Source: Lachnospira hominis (ex Liu et al. 2021) (lineage in GTDB: Bacteria; Bacillota; Clostridia; Lachnospirales; Lachnospiraceae). Taken from it: a DNA stretch of 64,000 nt. Positions 1 to 9,192 of the stretch are shown in pieces (within the stretch, counting starts at the first letter, position 1; each line of letters opens with the position of its first letter). A program made the translations under genes and the position numbers. The notes beneath the pieces are model-generated. The model had not been told where the DNA came from, did no database searches, and worked only from the letters and a program-made list of their open reading frames with translations. The stretch lies in contig NZ_JACOPD010000010.1 in the NCBI RefSeq assembly GCF_014287955.1, forward strand, positions 1 to 64,000, given 5' to 3'.

Positions 1-47
1 TGCTGGCCTGTAAGTCATTTGTTTTGTGTGTCGCTCGCGGCGACTTG

Positions 48-122
48 ATTATAATATCACCTGAGGTTATATATGTCAACACCTTTTTTTGATTTTTTTT
101 AACTTTTTTTGATTTTTTTTAA
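48..122 (-). promoter_or_regulatory. Strong rRNA-type promoter with A-tract UP element, reading leftward out of the window
   Basis: On the minus strand there is a perfect TTGACA (79-74) and, 17 nt on, TATTAT (56-51) running into TATAAT (53-48). Directly upstream of the -35 lie two perfect tandem 20-bp copies (83-102 and 103-122) that read as A-tracts on the minus strand, as expected of an UP element. A short GTCGC/GCGAC hairpin (30-44) sits at the predicted start of transcription. UP element plus near-consensus core is typical of rRNA operon promoters. That an rRNA operon lies to the left is inference; no rRNA sequence is visible. Confidence 0.65.
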
Positions 123-141
123 AATTGATGGGTTAAAATAC

Positions 142-181
142 AATATCTAGTGTTTTTGCAGCTGCAAAAACACTAGATATT
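142..181. terminator. 40-bp perfect palindrome, probable bidirectional terminator
   Basis: Positions 142-181 form a perfect inverted repeat centred on GCAGCTGC, with arms ending AATATCTAGTG and CACTAGATATT. A T5 run follows on the plus strand, and TTGTATTTTAA overlaps and follows the end of the stem on the minus strand. It lies 18 nt past the cvpA-like stop codon and upstream of the leftward rRNA-type promoter, so it probably ends the cvpA operon and insulates the next unit. Confidence 0.65.
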
Positions 182-198
182 TTTATGCTTTCTCAATA

Positions 199-984
199 TT
201 AAACTGTCTTCGTAATCGTTTTTATTATAAAATTATGATTATAAATAAGCGAAAGTAAATCATTTTTGCCAATTTCAATAAGAGCTTTAGCTGCCCATTG
301 CATATTACTGCATGCTGTAATGACAGCAAAAAGAAGCCATACTATAACAAGTCCCTCAATAATTCCAAATGCAAGACCAAGAAGTTTGTTTGCCTGATAT
401 ATTAACGGCAGTCTTCCAACCACCCCCGTAACAGCAAACACAATCTTTAATATTGCAAACACAACCAGATACACCGCTATGTAAATTATTGCATTCAATG
501 CAAGTCCAGCCAGTTTTGCAGCAATCACCGCAGCCATTATATTTTTCATTGTCACTTGTGCATTTCCTGTAACATGAAATACATCCTGCATATAGCTGCC
601 ATTTCCGTTACCACTGCCAATAACACTTTCAGGCAGATTAAGTTTCTTCATTATATCATTTACATTTTTTTGTATCTGACCAGCATACTCTTCAAGCTGC
701 GAAATACTTATGATAACTGCCTCTTCATCAGAAAGGCTTTCCCCTGCAGCTTTATTAAAATTTTCATCTTCTATTATAAAATTATAAATAGACTTCTGAA
801 GGTTATCATATACCTGTGTATTTTCTTTTACATTTTTACACAATGATGGTGTCACCCACACACAGACTATAAATGTAACTACCATTGCCGCAAGAGATAC
901 GGCTGTTCTTATTATTCCTTTTCTCCATCCTGATACGCCAAACAAAATAAATATGGCAAATACAGCTATTGTTATCCAGCTCAT
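199..984 (-). CDS. CvpA family membrane protein
   Basis: This 261-residue protein has the CvpA layout: two N-terminal membrane helices (about residues 2-20 and 27-48), a polar loop of about 100 residues, and two further hydrophobic segments (about 150-180 and 200-225) with small-residue-rich helices. The start follows an AGGAG with good spacing. It is the last gene of a three-gene leftward set with the beta-propeller protein and the LysM protein, ending just before a 40-bp palindrome. CvpA proteins are linked to colicin V production in E. coli and to envelope homeostasis elsewhere; the role here is unknown. Family assignment is by sequence pattern only. Confidence 0.75.
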   Translation of the reverse strand: MSWITIAVFAIFILFGVSGWRKGIIRTAVSLAAMVVTFIVCVWVTPSLCKNVKENTQVYDNLQKSIYNFIIEDENFNKAAGESLSDEEAVIISISQLEEYAGQIQKNVNDIMKKLNLPESVIGSGNGNGSYMQDVFHVTGNAQVTMKNIMAAVIAAKLAGLALNAIIYIAVYLVVFAILKIVFAVTGVVGRLPLIYQANKLLGLAFGIIEGLVIVWLLFAVITACSNMQWAAKALIEIGKNDLLSLIYNHNFIIKTITKTV

Positions 985-1000
985 AATTTTCTCCTGTTTT

Positions 1001-2260
1001 TTATTTTAATCTTATATTCTGGACATATTTAGAATTGACGCAAATATAATTTCCACGGTGTCCAAGCACTATCACATTCTGTATTGGAAGTGTCATTGTT
1101 ATATCAGCAAGCTTTTTGCCTTTTAAATTTATCAGTGAAATAACTGATGAGTTGCTCATAACAACACTATTTCCATCAAAAGACATTTTGTCATACTGTG
1201 TACTGAATGGATATTCACACACTCTATTCAAATCGCTATTGTATACACAAAGCTTATAAATATCACCCGACTCAGAATTTTTTAAAACAAGACCTATATA
1301 TTTATCACCAAATAAAACTCTGTCAATTTCATTATCTATATTGATTTCTTTTACAAGCTTCGGATATTCTTTTATTGAATATATGCTGACTACATCTTCT
1401 CCTACTGCAGCAACTGTATTTTCATCAATAAAATTAACATCTGCAACTATTGTACTGTCATAATGATTAAATCCACCAACCACACGCTCTGTCTCATTTT
1501 GTCCAACTTCTGAAAAATTATAAAATACAACATTGGTTTTCATCGTTTCTCCGCTCACATAAAGATACGATGCGACAAGTTTTGCAGCATCAGGCGAAAT
1601 GCTTATATCAAGAGGATATCCATCTCCTGCCAGGGATGTTTTTACTGTATAGATTTTTGTGCCGTCAGTTTTATAGAGATTGATATAATTTGCATCATTA
1701 TCCTCAAGAACAGCTGCAACCACGCCCTGTTTTGCCACCTCTATCTGCGATATTGCAAGTGATGTATCTACAGTTCCAATATTCCCGTTCTTATCAAATA
1801 TATAAATTTTACTTCCGTTAATATCGCCAACTGCAATTATGCTGCCACATATCTTCACCTGAGGTTTCTGCATTGTATATGTCTGATTCCATATTGCTGT
1901 ACCTTTTTTGTTATAATATGCAATACCATCATTACTATATCTTACATATCCATCTGCATATCCCATATACATTGTTGTATCTGTATCATCCCTGTTTACG
2001 GATTTCATAACTGAATAATCTTTATATGTAATTCCATCGATAAATGCACTTATCGCAAAAACGGCCGCAATTATGGCTGCAACAATGATTACCGATATAA
2101 TAATTATACGTTTTCTGCGGTTTATAACTTTGTGTTTTATTTCATTCTCATCCAGATTTTCTTCCTGCTTTTGTTCTTCCGGAACAAGATGAATCACTTT
2201 TTTATTTTTTGAATTATTTCCATCTCCAAATCTGGAATTACCTGATATGATATCAGCCAT
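1001..2260 (-). CDS. Membrane-anchored beta-propeller protein (DUF5711-like)
   Basis: About 419 residues. The chosen start (MADIISG) follows AGAGG by 8 nt; an in-frame upstream start lacks such a site. A basic stretch and one membrane helix (about 51-73) follow a 50-residue polar cytoplasmic N-terminus. The remaining 345 residues are a run of short beta-rich repeats with patterns such as IYIFDKNGN and IYSIKEYPK, as in WD40/PQQ-like propellers, facing outward. It resembles the DUF5711 family of Lachnospiraceae. It sits between the LysM protein and the CvpA-like gene, suggesting a shared envelope role. Function is not known. Confidence 0.6.
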   Translation of the reverse strand: MADIISGNSRFGDGNNSKNKKVIHLVPEEQKQEENLDENEIKHKVINRRKRIIIISVIIVAAIIAAVFAISAFIDGITYKDYSVMKSVNRDDTDTTMYMGYADGYVRYSNDGIAYYNKKGTAIWNQTYTMQKPQVKICGSIIAVGDINGSKIYIFDKNGNIGTVDTSLAISQIEVAKQGVVAAVLEDNDANYINLYKTDGTKIYTVKTSLAGDGYPLDISISPDAAKLVASYLYVSGETMKTNVVFYNFSEVGQNETERVVGGFNHYDSTIVADVNFIDENTVAAVGEDVVSIYSIKEYPKLVKEINIDNEIDRVLFGDKYIGLVLKNSESGDIYKLCVYNSDLNRVCEYPFSTQYDKMSFDGNSVVMSNSSVISLINLKGKKLADITMTLPIQNVIVLGHRGNYICVNSKYVQNIRLK

Positions 2261-2324
2261 TCGTTTTACCTCTTTTATAATTTTTAAACGTACTGACATC
2301 ATTATACATTATCCCTCAAAATAT

Positions 2325-3500
2325 TCAAGGCAGTTTTATTTCCTGGCCTATATAGAGCTTGTCTGCATCTTCTATATTATTAACCGCAATTATTTCATTT
2401 AATTTTTCAGTGTTTCCATAATATTTTTTGCATATGCTCATTATTGTATCGCCCTTTTTTACTATATAAGTTGTCTGTGCAGCATCTGCTTCTTTAACCA
2501 TCTCGGCTGATTCTGCCTGCTTTTCTGTCTGTGACTGCTCTGTCTGTGACCGTGTTGTCCGGCTTTCAGTGCTTTCTGTCTCCGCCTCTGTCGGATATAC
2601 GTCTCCCGAAATTTTATTTACCGAAACCGAATTATCAGATGTCTGAATACTTTTTTCTTTTTCACTTATATTTGATATTTCGAGTGCTATATTACTAAGC
2701 GATGTATCAAATTTTTTCATTTTTTCATAACTGTTTAAAAGATTTATTCCAATCACAAGAACGACCACTGCCATAAAACTGCTTATTCCATACAGAAAAA
2801 CTGAATTTTTTCTACGTTGTCTCATTTCTTCTTTTTCCTGTATTATACTTCTTATTGATTTCATCACCTTATCTTTTTCAGGACTCTCAATCGGCTTTCG
2901 TTCCCTTCTTTCAAGCATGTACTCCTGCATTTCATAATTTCTTTCATAAAAGCAGACATATCCTTTTTGTTTTTTTAATTCTCCATTTTCATACAAATAA
3001 AAATTTTCTTCTTTATCACATGTGTTTACAAGATACATTGTTTTCATGCCACCGGAAAAATTATCCATGTGCAGCTTTTTCAAATAAAGAAAACGCTCCT
3101 GCGTAATGCCAGGCATTGCGGCAAACCAGCCAACCACCTCAAGATCCGGGAAGAACTTTTCTATCTCTGCATATATTTTTTCCCATATCTTTTCATTAAA
3201 TACGATTCCCTGTTTTGTTTCGTTTTCCGGAGTCTTTGCTCTTATAACGCCCTTGATAAACAGACATTTTTCTTCATCCGACTTCTGTACCTCACCCAGC
3301 AGCACTCCTGCCTGCTCGTCCTCCGGTGTCTGATATGCAACAGAATTAATATATGTAAAAGCGTAATCTTCTATATATATTTTTCTGTTTGAACTAACAT
3401 CGCCTATCTGTTTGATATTCTTTGGTCTTCTTATATCCGCATTTCCTCTCATGTTCCCCTTATTGCTGTCATCTTCGCCGTTACAAATAATTTCTATCAT
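2325..3500 (-). CDS. Degenerate JAMM/MPN-like domain protein with membrane helix and C-terminal LysM
   Basis: The start at MIEIIC follows AGAGGG. Three parts are visible in 391 residues. Residues about 40-190 look like an MPN/JAB fold: GVLLGE (65-70) and GWFAAMPG (124-131) align with the canonical EXGXLLG and GWYHSHPG, but both metal-binding histidines are replaced, so a protease activity is unlikely. A single membrane helix lies at about 230-250, followed by a Ser/Thr/Glu/Gln-rich linker. A LysM domain closes the protein (about 345-391, YIVKKGDTIMSICKKYYG) and should bind peptidoglycan. The topology is cytoplasmic pseudo-JAMM and external LysM. The domain identification rests on motif likeness only. 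Confidence 0.6.
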   Translation of the reverse strand: MIEIICNGEDDSNKGNMRGNADIRRPKNIKQIGDVSSNRKIYIEDYAFTYINSVAYQTPEDEQAGVLLGEVQKSDEEKCLFIKGVIRAKTPENETKQGIVFNEKIWEKIYAEIEKFFPDLEVVGWFAAMPGITQERFLYLKKLHMDNFSGGMKTMYLVNTCDKEENFYLYENGELKKQKGYVCFYERNYEMQEYMLERRERKPIESPEKDKVMKSIRSIIQEKEEMRQRRKNSVFLYGISSFMAVVVLVIGINLLNSYEKMKKFDTSLSNIALEISNISEKEKSIQTSDNSVSVNKISGDVYPTEAETESTESRTTRSQTEQSQTEKQAESAEMVKEADAAQTTYIVKKGDTIMSICKKYYGNTEKLNEIIAVNNIEDADKLYIGQEIKLP

Positions 3501-3734
3501 GGCTATCCCTCTTTTCACAACAAATAATTGCAATATTTTATTCCATTTTCTTATGGAATTTCTGTTTTTATCAGCTTAGCACTTTTTAAATAAAAAACTT
3601 ATCATATTTTGTCAGATAAATAAAAAAGTTACTCTTTTATTTTATTATGTTAATTCTTCTAAAATACCTCTCATATTTTACAGATTTCTGCATAAAATAT
3701 TATAGTGCCATTTTATATGCGGGGAGGGATTTTC

Positions 3735-4337
3735 ATGGTTTATTATTTTAGTTCAGAAAAACATGATGCTCACATAGATTTCAGCAAAAAACTTTCTTCT
3801 TTTCTCAATTCAACAGATGCATTTTCACACCCAATCGCTGTTATGTGTATTGGCAGTGACCGCTCAACAGGCGACAGCCTTGGACCACTAATTGGTTATA
3901 AACTTTCAAAATTTGCTTTTAATAACGTATTTATCTATGGTTCTTTAAATAATCCAATAAATGCTGTTAATCTTGAGTTTGCTATTACGTTCATCAAAAA
4001 TTTTCACAGCAATCCATATATTATTGCCATCGATGCATCTCTCGGACGCAATGACCATGTTGGATGTATCACGCTTGCTGAAGGTCCGCTGCGTCCCGGT
4101 CTTGGTGTAAAAAAAGAGCTGCCCAAAGTAGGAAGTCTCCATATCACCGGCATTGTAAATGCTGCCGGTTCAAAAGAGAATCTCCTTCTTCAGACAACTC
4201 GTCTTTCAACTGTTATGACACTGGCGGATGTTATAACCGCCGGATTTGTTGAAACCTTCCGTGACAATAAACTTAACGTTTATCCTTACTCACAGCCATC
4301 GCACGCCCAATTGTATCAGCAGCTTGCGACTTCATAA
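3735..4337 (+). CDS. YyaC-type spore protease (DUF1256 family)
   Basis: 200 residues, starting at MVYYFS behind GGGGAGGG; an in-frame upstream ATG is less well placed. The family signatures are visible: CIGSDRSTGDSLGPLIG, then IIAIDASLG, and a C-terminal GSLHITGIVNAAG. These match the DUF1256/YyaC group, which is related in fold to the GPR spore protease and hydrogenase maturation proteases and is conserved in endospore formers. It supports a spore-forming host. The last 65 bp overlap convergently with the 3' end of the neighbouring minus-strand gene. Confidence 0.85.
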   Translation: MVYYFSSEKHDAHIDFSKKLSSFLNSTDAFSHPIAVMCIGSDRSTGDSLGPLIGYKLSKFAFNNVFIYGSLNNPINAVNLEFAITFIKNFHSNPYIIAIDASLGRNDHVGCITLAEGPLRPGLGVKKELPKVGSLHITGIVNAAGSKENLLLQTTRLSTVMTLADVITAGFVETFRDNKLNVYPYSQPSHAQLYQQLATS

Positions 4338-5364
4338 TAGCTCTGAGTTCTTCAAGTTTTTCTGTGTTCATAAATTCTTTGCCAAGATAAGTTTCATAGT
4401 TAGATGAAATATAAATCCTCTGCTCTTTGACAAGTGCTTCAAGTTTGCTGCATTCGTCCTGTTTTGTAAGCAATTCCGCTTTCATCTCATCTATATGGCC
4501 TTTGCTTCTGCTTTCAATTTCAGCAATTATGTCCGGCTTTGCAGTGTTTTCAAACTCCTGCAAAGCACAGGCTTTCTCACCTTCAATCTTTTCCATGCTA
4601 TCATGTATTTCATTGATCTTAAAATCATAATCCTCAAGACCATACATTTCTTCATTCTTGTCAGAATGTATTCTTTTTTCAATTTTCTTAATCTTTTTTC
4701 TGTTTGCAATAATTTTGTCTTTTGTTTCGCGTGCCGCATTAATAGTAGCTCCGTGCCTACCTACAGTCTTATCTGTCACAATTTTCGTTGGTAAAATAAT
4801 TATCATTGAAACTACAAAGTAATAAACTATAAGCATCCACATCTGAATACTAGGTACAAAACTTATTAATGCCGGAATCCCAAGAAATAATACCAGCAAA
4901 ATCAATGTGTAAACTGCACTGTCAGCAAATCCTCTTGTCTGAATCATTATTCTGTAAAACCGTCTGCTGCAATACATTGGAACTTTTTCCATCTTAAAAG
5001 CATCTTTTATCTGCTTCTCGAATTCTTCATTCTGATTTCTAAGTTCCTTTGTTTCGTTGGCTATTCTCTCTTTTACTCCAGCCATCTTTGCTTTATCACG
5101 CTGAGACTGGATATCTTTCAGTTTAGACTTTTCGCTGTCAATAGCTTTATCATATCCCTCACATATGGATGCGGTGCTTTCTTTGATTCTTCCATCAATT
5201 TCTTCTTTTAGCTCCCGCTCATCATTTTCTATATTTTTAGTGAGGTCTTTGGCTATTTCATTCAATTTTTCCAGCTGTTCTTTATTTTTTCTGTGTTCTT
5301 TCAAATCGCCTATAATCTGATCAAGCACAGCAAGGTCGCCGGTTAATATATTCTGTTCTGCCAT
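4273..5364 (-). CDS. Coiled-coil protein with two membrane helices, unknown function
   Basis: 363 residues, start behind GGGAGG. Residues 15-125 are Lys/Glu-rich coiled coil, two adjacent membrane helices follow (about 149-170 and 175-193) with a very short turn, then a second coiled coil (about 205-345). Both coiled coils should be cytoplasmic, giving a hairpin anchored to the membrane. I do not recognise the family. It lies 22 nt downstream of the aconitase-family gene and overlaps the 3' end of the yyaC-like gene by 65 bp on the other strand. Confidence 0.7.
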   Translation of the reverse strand: MAEQNILTGDLAVLDQIIGDLKEHRKNKEQLEKLNEIAKDLTKNIENDERELKEEIDGRIKESTASICEGYDKAIDSEKSKLKDIQSQRDKAKMAGVKERIANETKELRNQNEEFEKQIKDAFKMEKVPMYCSRRFYRIMIQTRGFADSAVYTLILLVLFLGIPALISFVPSIQMWMLIVYYFVVSMIIILPTKIVTDKTVGRHGATINAARETKDKIIANRKKIKKIEKRIHSDKNEEMYGLEDYDFKINEIHDSMEKIEGEKACALQEFENTAKPDIIAEIESRSKGHIDEMKAELLTKQDECSKLEALVKEQRIYISSNYETYLGKEFMNTEKLEELRAIMKSQAADTIGRAMAVSKDKR

Positions 5365-5386
5365 ATCAAGCCTCCCTCACAGCATA

Positions 5387-7678
5387 TTATCTGCTGTTTC
5401 TGTAGAAATTAATAAGACATCCGTCAAGAATAATCTGTCTTTCGTCATCTGTAAGTTCATCCATTTTAAGTTCAAATGGTTTCATATCTTTATTTACAAC
5501 AAATGCCTGAATTGTTGAAGCTTTTTCTTTTACAGCCTTTGTAATTTCAGGAATAAATATGTAATCACCATTAGCAAATGGAAGTTCTCCCTTATCTACT
5601 ATAAATGGAAGCATGCCCCAGTTGATAAGGTTTGAACGATATCTCTTTGTAGCATATTCATTGGCAATATTAGCCCATCCACCGAGAACTTTCTGACATG
5701 ATGCAGCCTGTTCACGAGCTGAACCATCACCCGGCTTAACTGCAAATATTGTACTTCCGACACCTACATTTTCCTTATGCACATCGTAAGTTTCTTTAAT
5801 CTTATGCATAATATCCCTAAGTTCCGGAAGTGCTTCTCCCATGCACTGACCAGCTTCTCTTGCTTTCTCCGCTTTCTGTACTTCCTTAGCTCTTCCAACA
5901 TATGCAGGATCTTTTCTTGAAAGTGCAAATTCTGCAAGTCCAAGAGGATTTGATCTGAATGATGATGTTTCACCTGAAGGAATAAGTTCATCAGTTGTTG
6001 TTACAGGATCATGTATCTCTGATACAACCTTAATAATAAGATTTTCTGGAAGGGCTACCATCTCCGGCCAGTCCTTAATATTAGGGCCAAACTGGATTTC
6101 CTGATCAGGATCTGCTACACCCTTGCTGTCAAATACTCTGTTTGCATAAATATTCTGGTCAAAATGATATGTAGGACCTGTAAATTCAACATCAACATCT
6201 GTAGCCGCTGTAAGATATCCTTTATTTGCCGCTGTTGCTGCAATAGAACGAGCATCCATAAGTGCAACAGATGCAATCTGACCTTTCTGAAGCTTTGAAC
6301 CTTCTCTGTTAGGGAAGTTTCTTGTTGAATGTCTGATTGAAAATGCATTATTAGCAGGTGTATCTCCGGCACCAAAACAAGGACCACAGAATGCAGTCTT
6401 AACTATAGCACCTGTCTCCATAAGATCAGCAAGTCTTCCATTTCTTGCAAGTTCCATATAAATTGGCGTACTTGCAGGATATACACTTAATGTAAACTCG
6501 TCTGCACCTATTGAATGACCTTTTAAAATATCTGCTGCCGCACAAATATTTTCAAATCCGCCGCCTGCACATCCGGCAATAATTCCCTGATCAACATAAA
6601 GCTTGCCATTCTTAATCTTATTTGTAAGCTTGAAATCAACCTGTCCGTCAAGGCTGACAAGTGCTTTCTTCTCACAATCGTGAAGGATGTCTTCAAGATT
6701 TGCATTAAGTTCTTCAATTGTATATGTATTACTTGGGTGGAACGGCATTGCTATCATTGGCTTGATTGTACTAAGGTCAACATATACAACACCATCATAA
6801 TATGCAACTTTGCCAGGTTTAAGTTCTTTATAGCTTTCGCTTCTGCCATGAATATCATAAAACTCTTTAACTTTCTCATCTGTCTGCCAGATTGAAGAAA
6901 GACATGTAGTCTCTGTTGTCATAACATCAACACCAATTCTGAAATCAGCACTGAGATTCTTTACACCAGGTCCTACAAACTCCATAACTTTATTCTTTAC
7001 ATATCCGTTACCAAATACTTCTCCAATAATTGCAAGTGCCACATCCTGAGGTCCTACGCCCTTTGCCGGCTCACCTGTCATGTATACGGCAACCACGCCC
7101 GGCATATTTATATCATATGTCTTTCCAAGAAGCTGCTTAACAAGCTCCGGTCCACCTTCACCAACTGCCATTGTACCAAGTGCACCATATCTTGTATGAC
7201 TGTCTGAACCAAGAATCATCTTACCACTCTCAGCCAGCATTTCTCTTGCAAACTGATGGATTACAGCCTGATGAGGTGGTACATATATTCCACCATATTT
7301 CTTGGCACATGTAAGACCAAACATATGATCATCTTCATTAATTGTTCCGCCAACCGCACACAAACTGTTATGACAATTTGTAAGTACATAAGGAATTGGA
7401 AACTTCTCAAGTCCTGAAGCTCTTGCAGTCTGTATGATTCCTACAAAAGTAATATCGTGTGATGTCATCTTATCAAACTTGACTTTTAACTTGTCCATAT
7501 TGCCCGATGTATTATGACTTTCAAGAATACTATAAGCAATAGTGTTTTTTGCTGCTTCTTCCTTAGAAGGAGCATCTGTGCCTAATCTTGCTGCCAAAGC
7601 TCCCTGTTGTGCTGCAGACTCTTCTATGACATCAACGCCATCTACAAGATATGCTCCGCCTTTACTTAATTCAATCAT
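5387..7678 (-). CDS. Aconitase-family hydratase
   Basis: 763 residues in one chain with the order of an aconitase: catalytic domains 1-3 and a C-terminal swivel domain. The cluster-binding cysteines are recognisable in GCAGG and in FCGPCFG, and [12 protein letters not shown] and a TAANKG stretch are family motifs. Aconitases isomerise citrate and isocitrate; some single-chain relatives such as E. coli YbhJ have no proven substrate, and this protein resembles that branch enough that I do not assign acn. Citrate synthase is encoded 21 kb away at 28.9 kb, so a citrate role is plausible. The start overlaps the HIT gene stop (TAATG), implying coupled translation. Confidence 0.8.
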   Translation of the reverse strand: MIELSKGGAYLVDGVDVIEESAAQQGALAARLGTDAPSKEEAAKNTIAYSILESHNTSGNMDKLKVKFDKMTSHDITFVGIIQTARASGLEKFPIPYVLTNCHNSLCAVGGTINEDDHMFGLTCAKKYGGIYVPPHQAVIHQFAREMLAESGKMILGSDSHTRYGALGTMAVGEGGPELVKQLLGKTYDINMPGVVAVYMTGEPAKGVGPQDVALAIIGEVFGNGYVKNKVMEFVGPGVKNLSADFRIGVDVMTTETTCLSSIWQTDEKVKEFYDIHGRSESYKELKPGKVAYYDGVVYVDLSTIKPMIAMPFHPSNTYTIEELNANLEDILHDCEKKALVSLDGQVDFKLTNKIKNGKLYVDQGIIAGCAGGGFENICAAADILKGHSIGADEFTLSVYPASTPIYMELARNGRLADLMETGAIVKTAFCGPCFGAGDTPANNAFSIRHSTRNFPNREGSKLQKGQIASVALMDARSIAATAANKGYLTAATDVDVEFTGPTYHFDQNIYANRVFDSKGVADPDQEIQFGPNIKDWPEMVALPENLIIKVVSEIHDPVTTTDELIPSGETSSFRSNPLGLAEFALSRKDPAYVGRAKEVQKAEKAREAGQCMGEALPELRDIMHKIKETYDVHKENVGVGSTIFAVKPGDGSAREQAASCQKVLGGWANIANEYATKRYRSNLINWGMLPFIVDKGELPFANGDYIFIPEITKAVKEKASTIQAFVVNKDMKPFELKMDELTDDERQIILDGCLINFYRNSR

Positions 7679-8094
7679 TACATGCCTCCATTAATTTTAT
7701 TTTTTATTTCTTTTATTCTCTCATCCGTTATACTGCCCGGCTTCCAGCCAATATTGACCGTATCATTTTCATATCTTGGAATAATATGCATATGAAAATG
7801 GAATACTGTCTGGCCAGCTGCCTCACCGTTGTTCTGCACAACATTCAGTCCAACAGGATGTAATGAATCATTAATAGCATTGGCTACCTTAACAGCAACC
7901 TGAAATACATGTGCCGCTGTCTTATCATCCAAAGAATAAATATTATCAAAATGTTCTTTTGGCAATATAAGAACATGTCCTTCCGATGCCGGATTTGCAT
8001 CGAAAATAACATTGACAATATCATCTTCATAAAGCGAATTAGTTGGAATTATACCATTCGCAAGCTTACAAAAAATACAATCGTCTTTTTTCAT
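7678..8094 (-). CDS. HIT family hydrolase
   Basis: 138 residues starting at [10 protein letters not shown] behind a GGTGG ribosome site. The histidine triad HFHMHIIPR is present near residue 98, along with the N-terminal CIFC motif and the VLILPKEH strand typical of the HINT branch. Such proteins hydrolyse purine nucleotide phosphoramidates and related conjugates. It is the first gene of a leftward pair with the aconitase-family gene, sharing a TAATG junction. Confidence 0.9.
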   Translation of the reverse strand: MKKDDCIFCKLANGIIPTNSLYEDDIVNVIFDANPASEGHVLILPKEHFDNIYSLDDKTAAHVFQVAVKVANAINDSLHPVGLNVVQNNGEAAGQTVFHFHMHIIPRYENDTVNIGWKPGSITDERIKEIKNKINGGM

Positions 8095-8209
8095 AATAAG
8101 CACCACCCTACTAACATTTTTGTAATATTTTGTCGAAATTCTTTTATTTACACAGAAAACCAACAAGTATATACTTTCAATATAATAACTTAAAAATGCT
8201 TTTATATCA

Positions 8210-8253
8210 ATAAATTTTCATAACTTTATACATTTTAAAAGCATAAATTTTCA
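8210..8253 (+). repeat. 11-bp direct repeats in a divergent intergenic region
   Basis: ATAAATTTTCA occurs at 8210-8220 and 8243-8253, 33 bp apart, just upstream of the histidine kinase-like gene. An inverted pair ATGCTTTTA/TAAAAGCAT spans the same stretch. The region is very A+T-rich, so chance is possible; helical phasing (about three turns) would suit a regulator. Confidence 0.3.
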
Positions 8254-8286
8254 CAAGTACTATCATATTTATTAAAGGACACAACT

Positions 8287-9063
8287 ATGGATAAAAAAGA
8301 TTATACAATAATAAATAATGCTAAAAATACTATACCTGAATTCGGGGATACTTTTGAGAAATGCAAAAAAGAACACTATAAAACATTAAGCATTGCCAGC
8401 CACGAATTATTAAACCATATTTCATTCCTCAATTCATCTTATGATTTAATTTCCAAAACATATCCTGAAACAAAAAATATGCGTTTCTGGAACAGTATGG
8501 GTACATCAATATATGAAATCACAAACATGATGAAACGCTTAAATCTCTGCCGGTATTGCACTTTTCCCAACAAAGAAAATGTAACGCTTAACGATTTAAT
8601 CTATCAGCTTCCTGACGAAGCAGATAATGCATATCCAGACTCTGAACGCAGATTCAGATTTGATATACCCACTGAAAAAATCAATATTAACGCAGATAAA
8701 GAACAATTACTAATTGCATTTAATGAAATTGTCTCAAATTGTTATGAGGCAGGCAATGATAATGATATCATTGACATCAGTGCCTCTTTATCCGATGATA
8801 AAACACACTGTACCATTACATTTACAAACACAGGCACTCTGCCTGATATAAAAATTCCAAAAGAATTCCGGCAGATATGTAATAAAGAATTCTATTACCC
8901 GGATGATATAAATATCCTGTCAATGGCATTCTATACAACAAAACCCGGTCACTTTGGCTTAGGTCTTTTTATTGCCAATACAGTCTGCTTAAATCACGAT
9001 GGCTGTCTGGATGTAACGCATGATGACACACATACAAGTTTCCACCTGTCATTTGCAATCTGA
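8287..9063 (+). CDS. Soluble histidine kinase-like protein
   Basis: 258 residues without membrane segments or a sensor domain. The N-terminal part has a likely phosphoacceptor motif ASHELLNHI (His39) in a helical hairpin; the C-terminal part is a HATPase_c domain with an N-box NEIVSNCYEA (about 143-152) and a lid/G-box FGLGLFIAN (about 223-231). The first glycine box is poorly conserved, which leaves catalysis uncertain. No response regulator is adjacent, so it is an orphan. Its start follows an AAAGGA. It could feed a sporulation phosphorelay, as orphan kinases do in Clostridia, but nothing here shows that. Confidence 0.75.
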   Translation: MDKKDYTIINNAKNTIPEFGDTFEKCKKEHYKTLSIASHELLNHISFLNSSYDLISKTYPETKNMRFWNSMGTSIYEITNMMKRLNLCRYCTFPNKENVTLNDLIYQLPDEADNAYPDSERRFRFDIPTEKININADKEQLLIAFNEIVSNCYEAGNDNDIIDISASLSDDKTHCTITFTNTGTLPDIKIPKEFRQICNKEFYYPDDINILSMAFYTTKPGHFGLGLFIANTVCLNHDGCLDVTHDDTHTSFHLSFAI

Positions 9064-9159
9064 ATATAAATAATACAGTTGTCATCCTCAAATTCGGCGA
9101 GGATAAAGGAGTTTACTTTACTGATGAAATATAAATAATACAGTTGTCATCCTCAAATT
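9064..9159 (+). repeat. Two 31-bp direct repeats after the histidine kinase-like gene
   Basis: A 31-bp sequence starting ATATAAATAATACAG and ending CCTCAAATT is found at 9064-9094 and again, perfectly, at 9129-9159 (65-bp period). In the first copy TCCTC pairs with GAGGA after a 9-nt loop. It looks like a tandem duplication of the gene's 3' flank, possibly of a transcription end. Confidence 0.6.
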
Positions 9160-9192
9160 AATATAGCAGCTAATATAAATTATATTTTATAT

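Noticed and set aside
8131..8137. Perfect Spo0A box TGTCGAA upstream of the HIT gene
   Set aside because: A 7-mer is expected several times in 64 kb of both strands and no promoter element lines up with it; not strong enough to report.
9110..9138. Four-codon reading frame after AAGGAG between the 31-bp repeats
   Set aside because: MKYK followed by stop, spacing of 12 nt; far too short to call.
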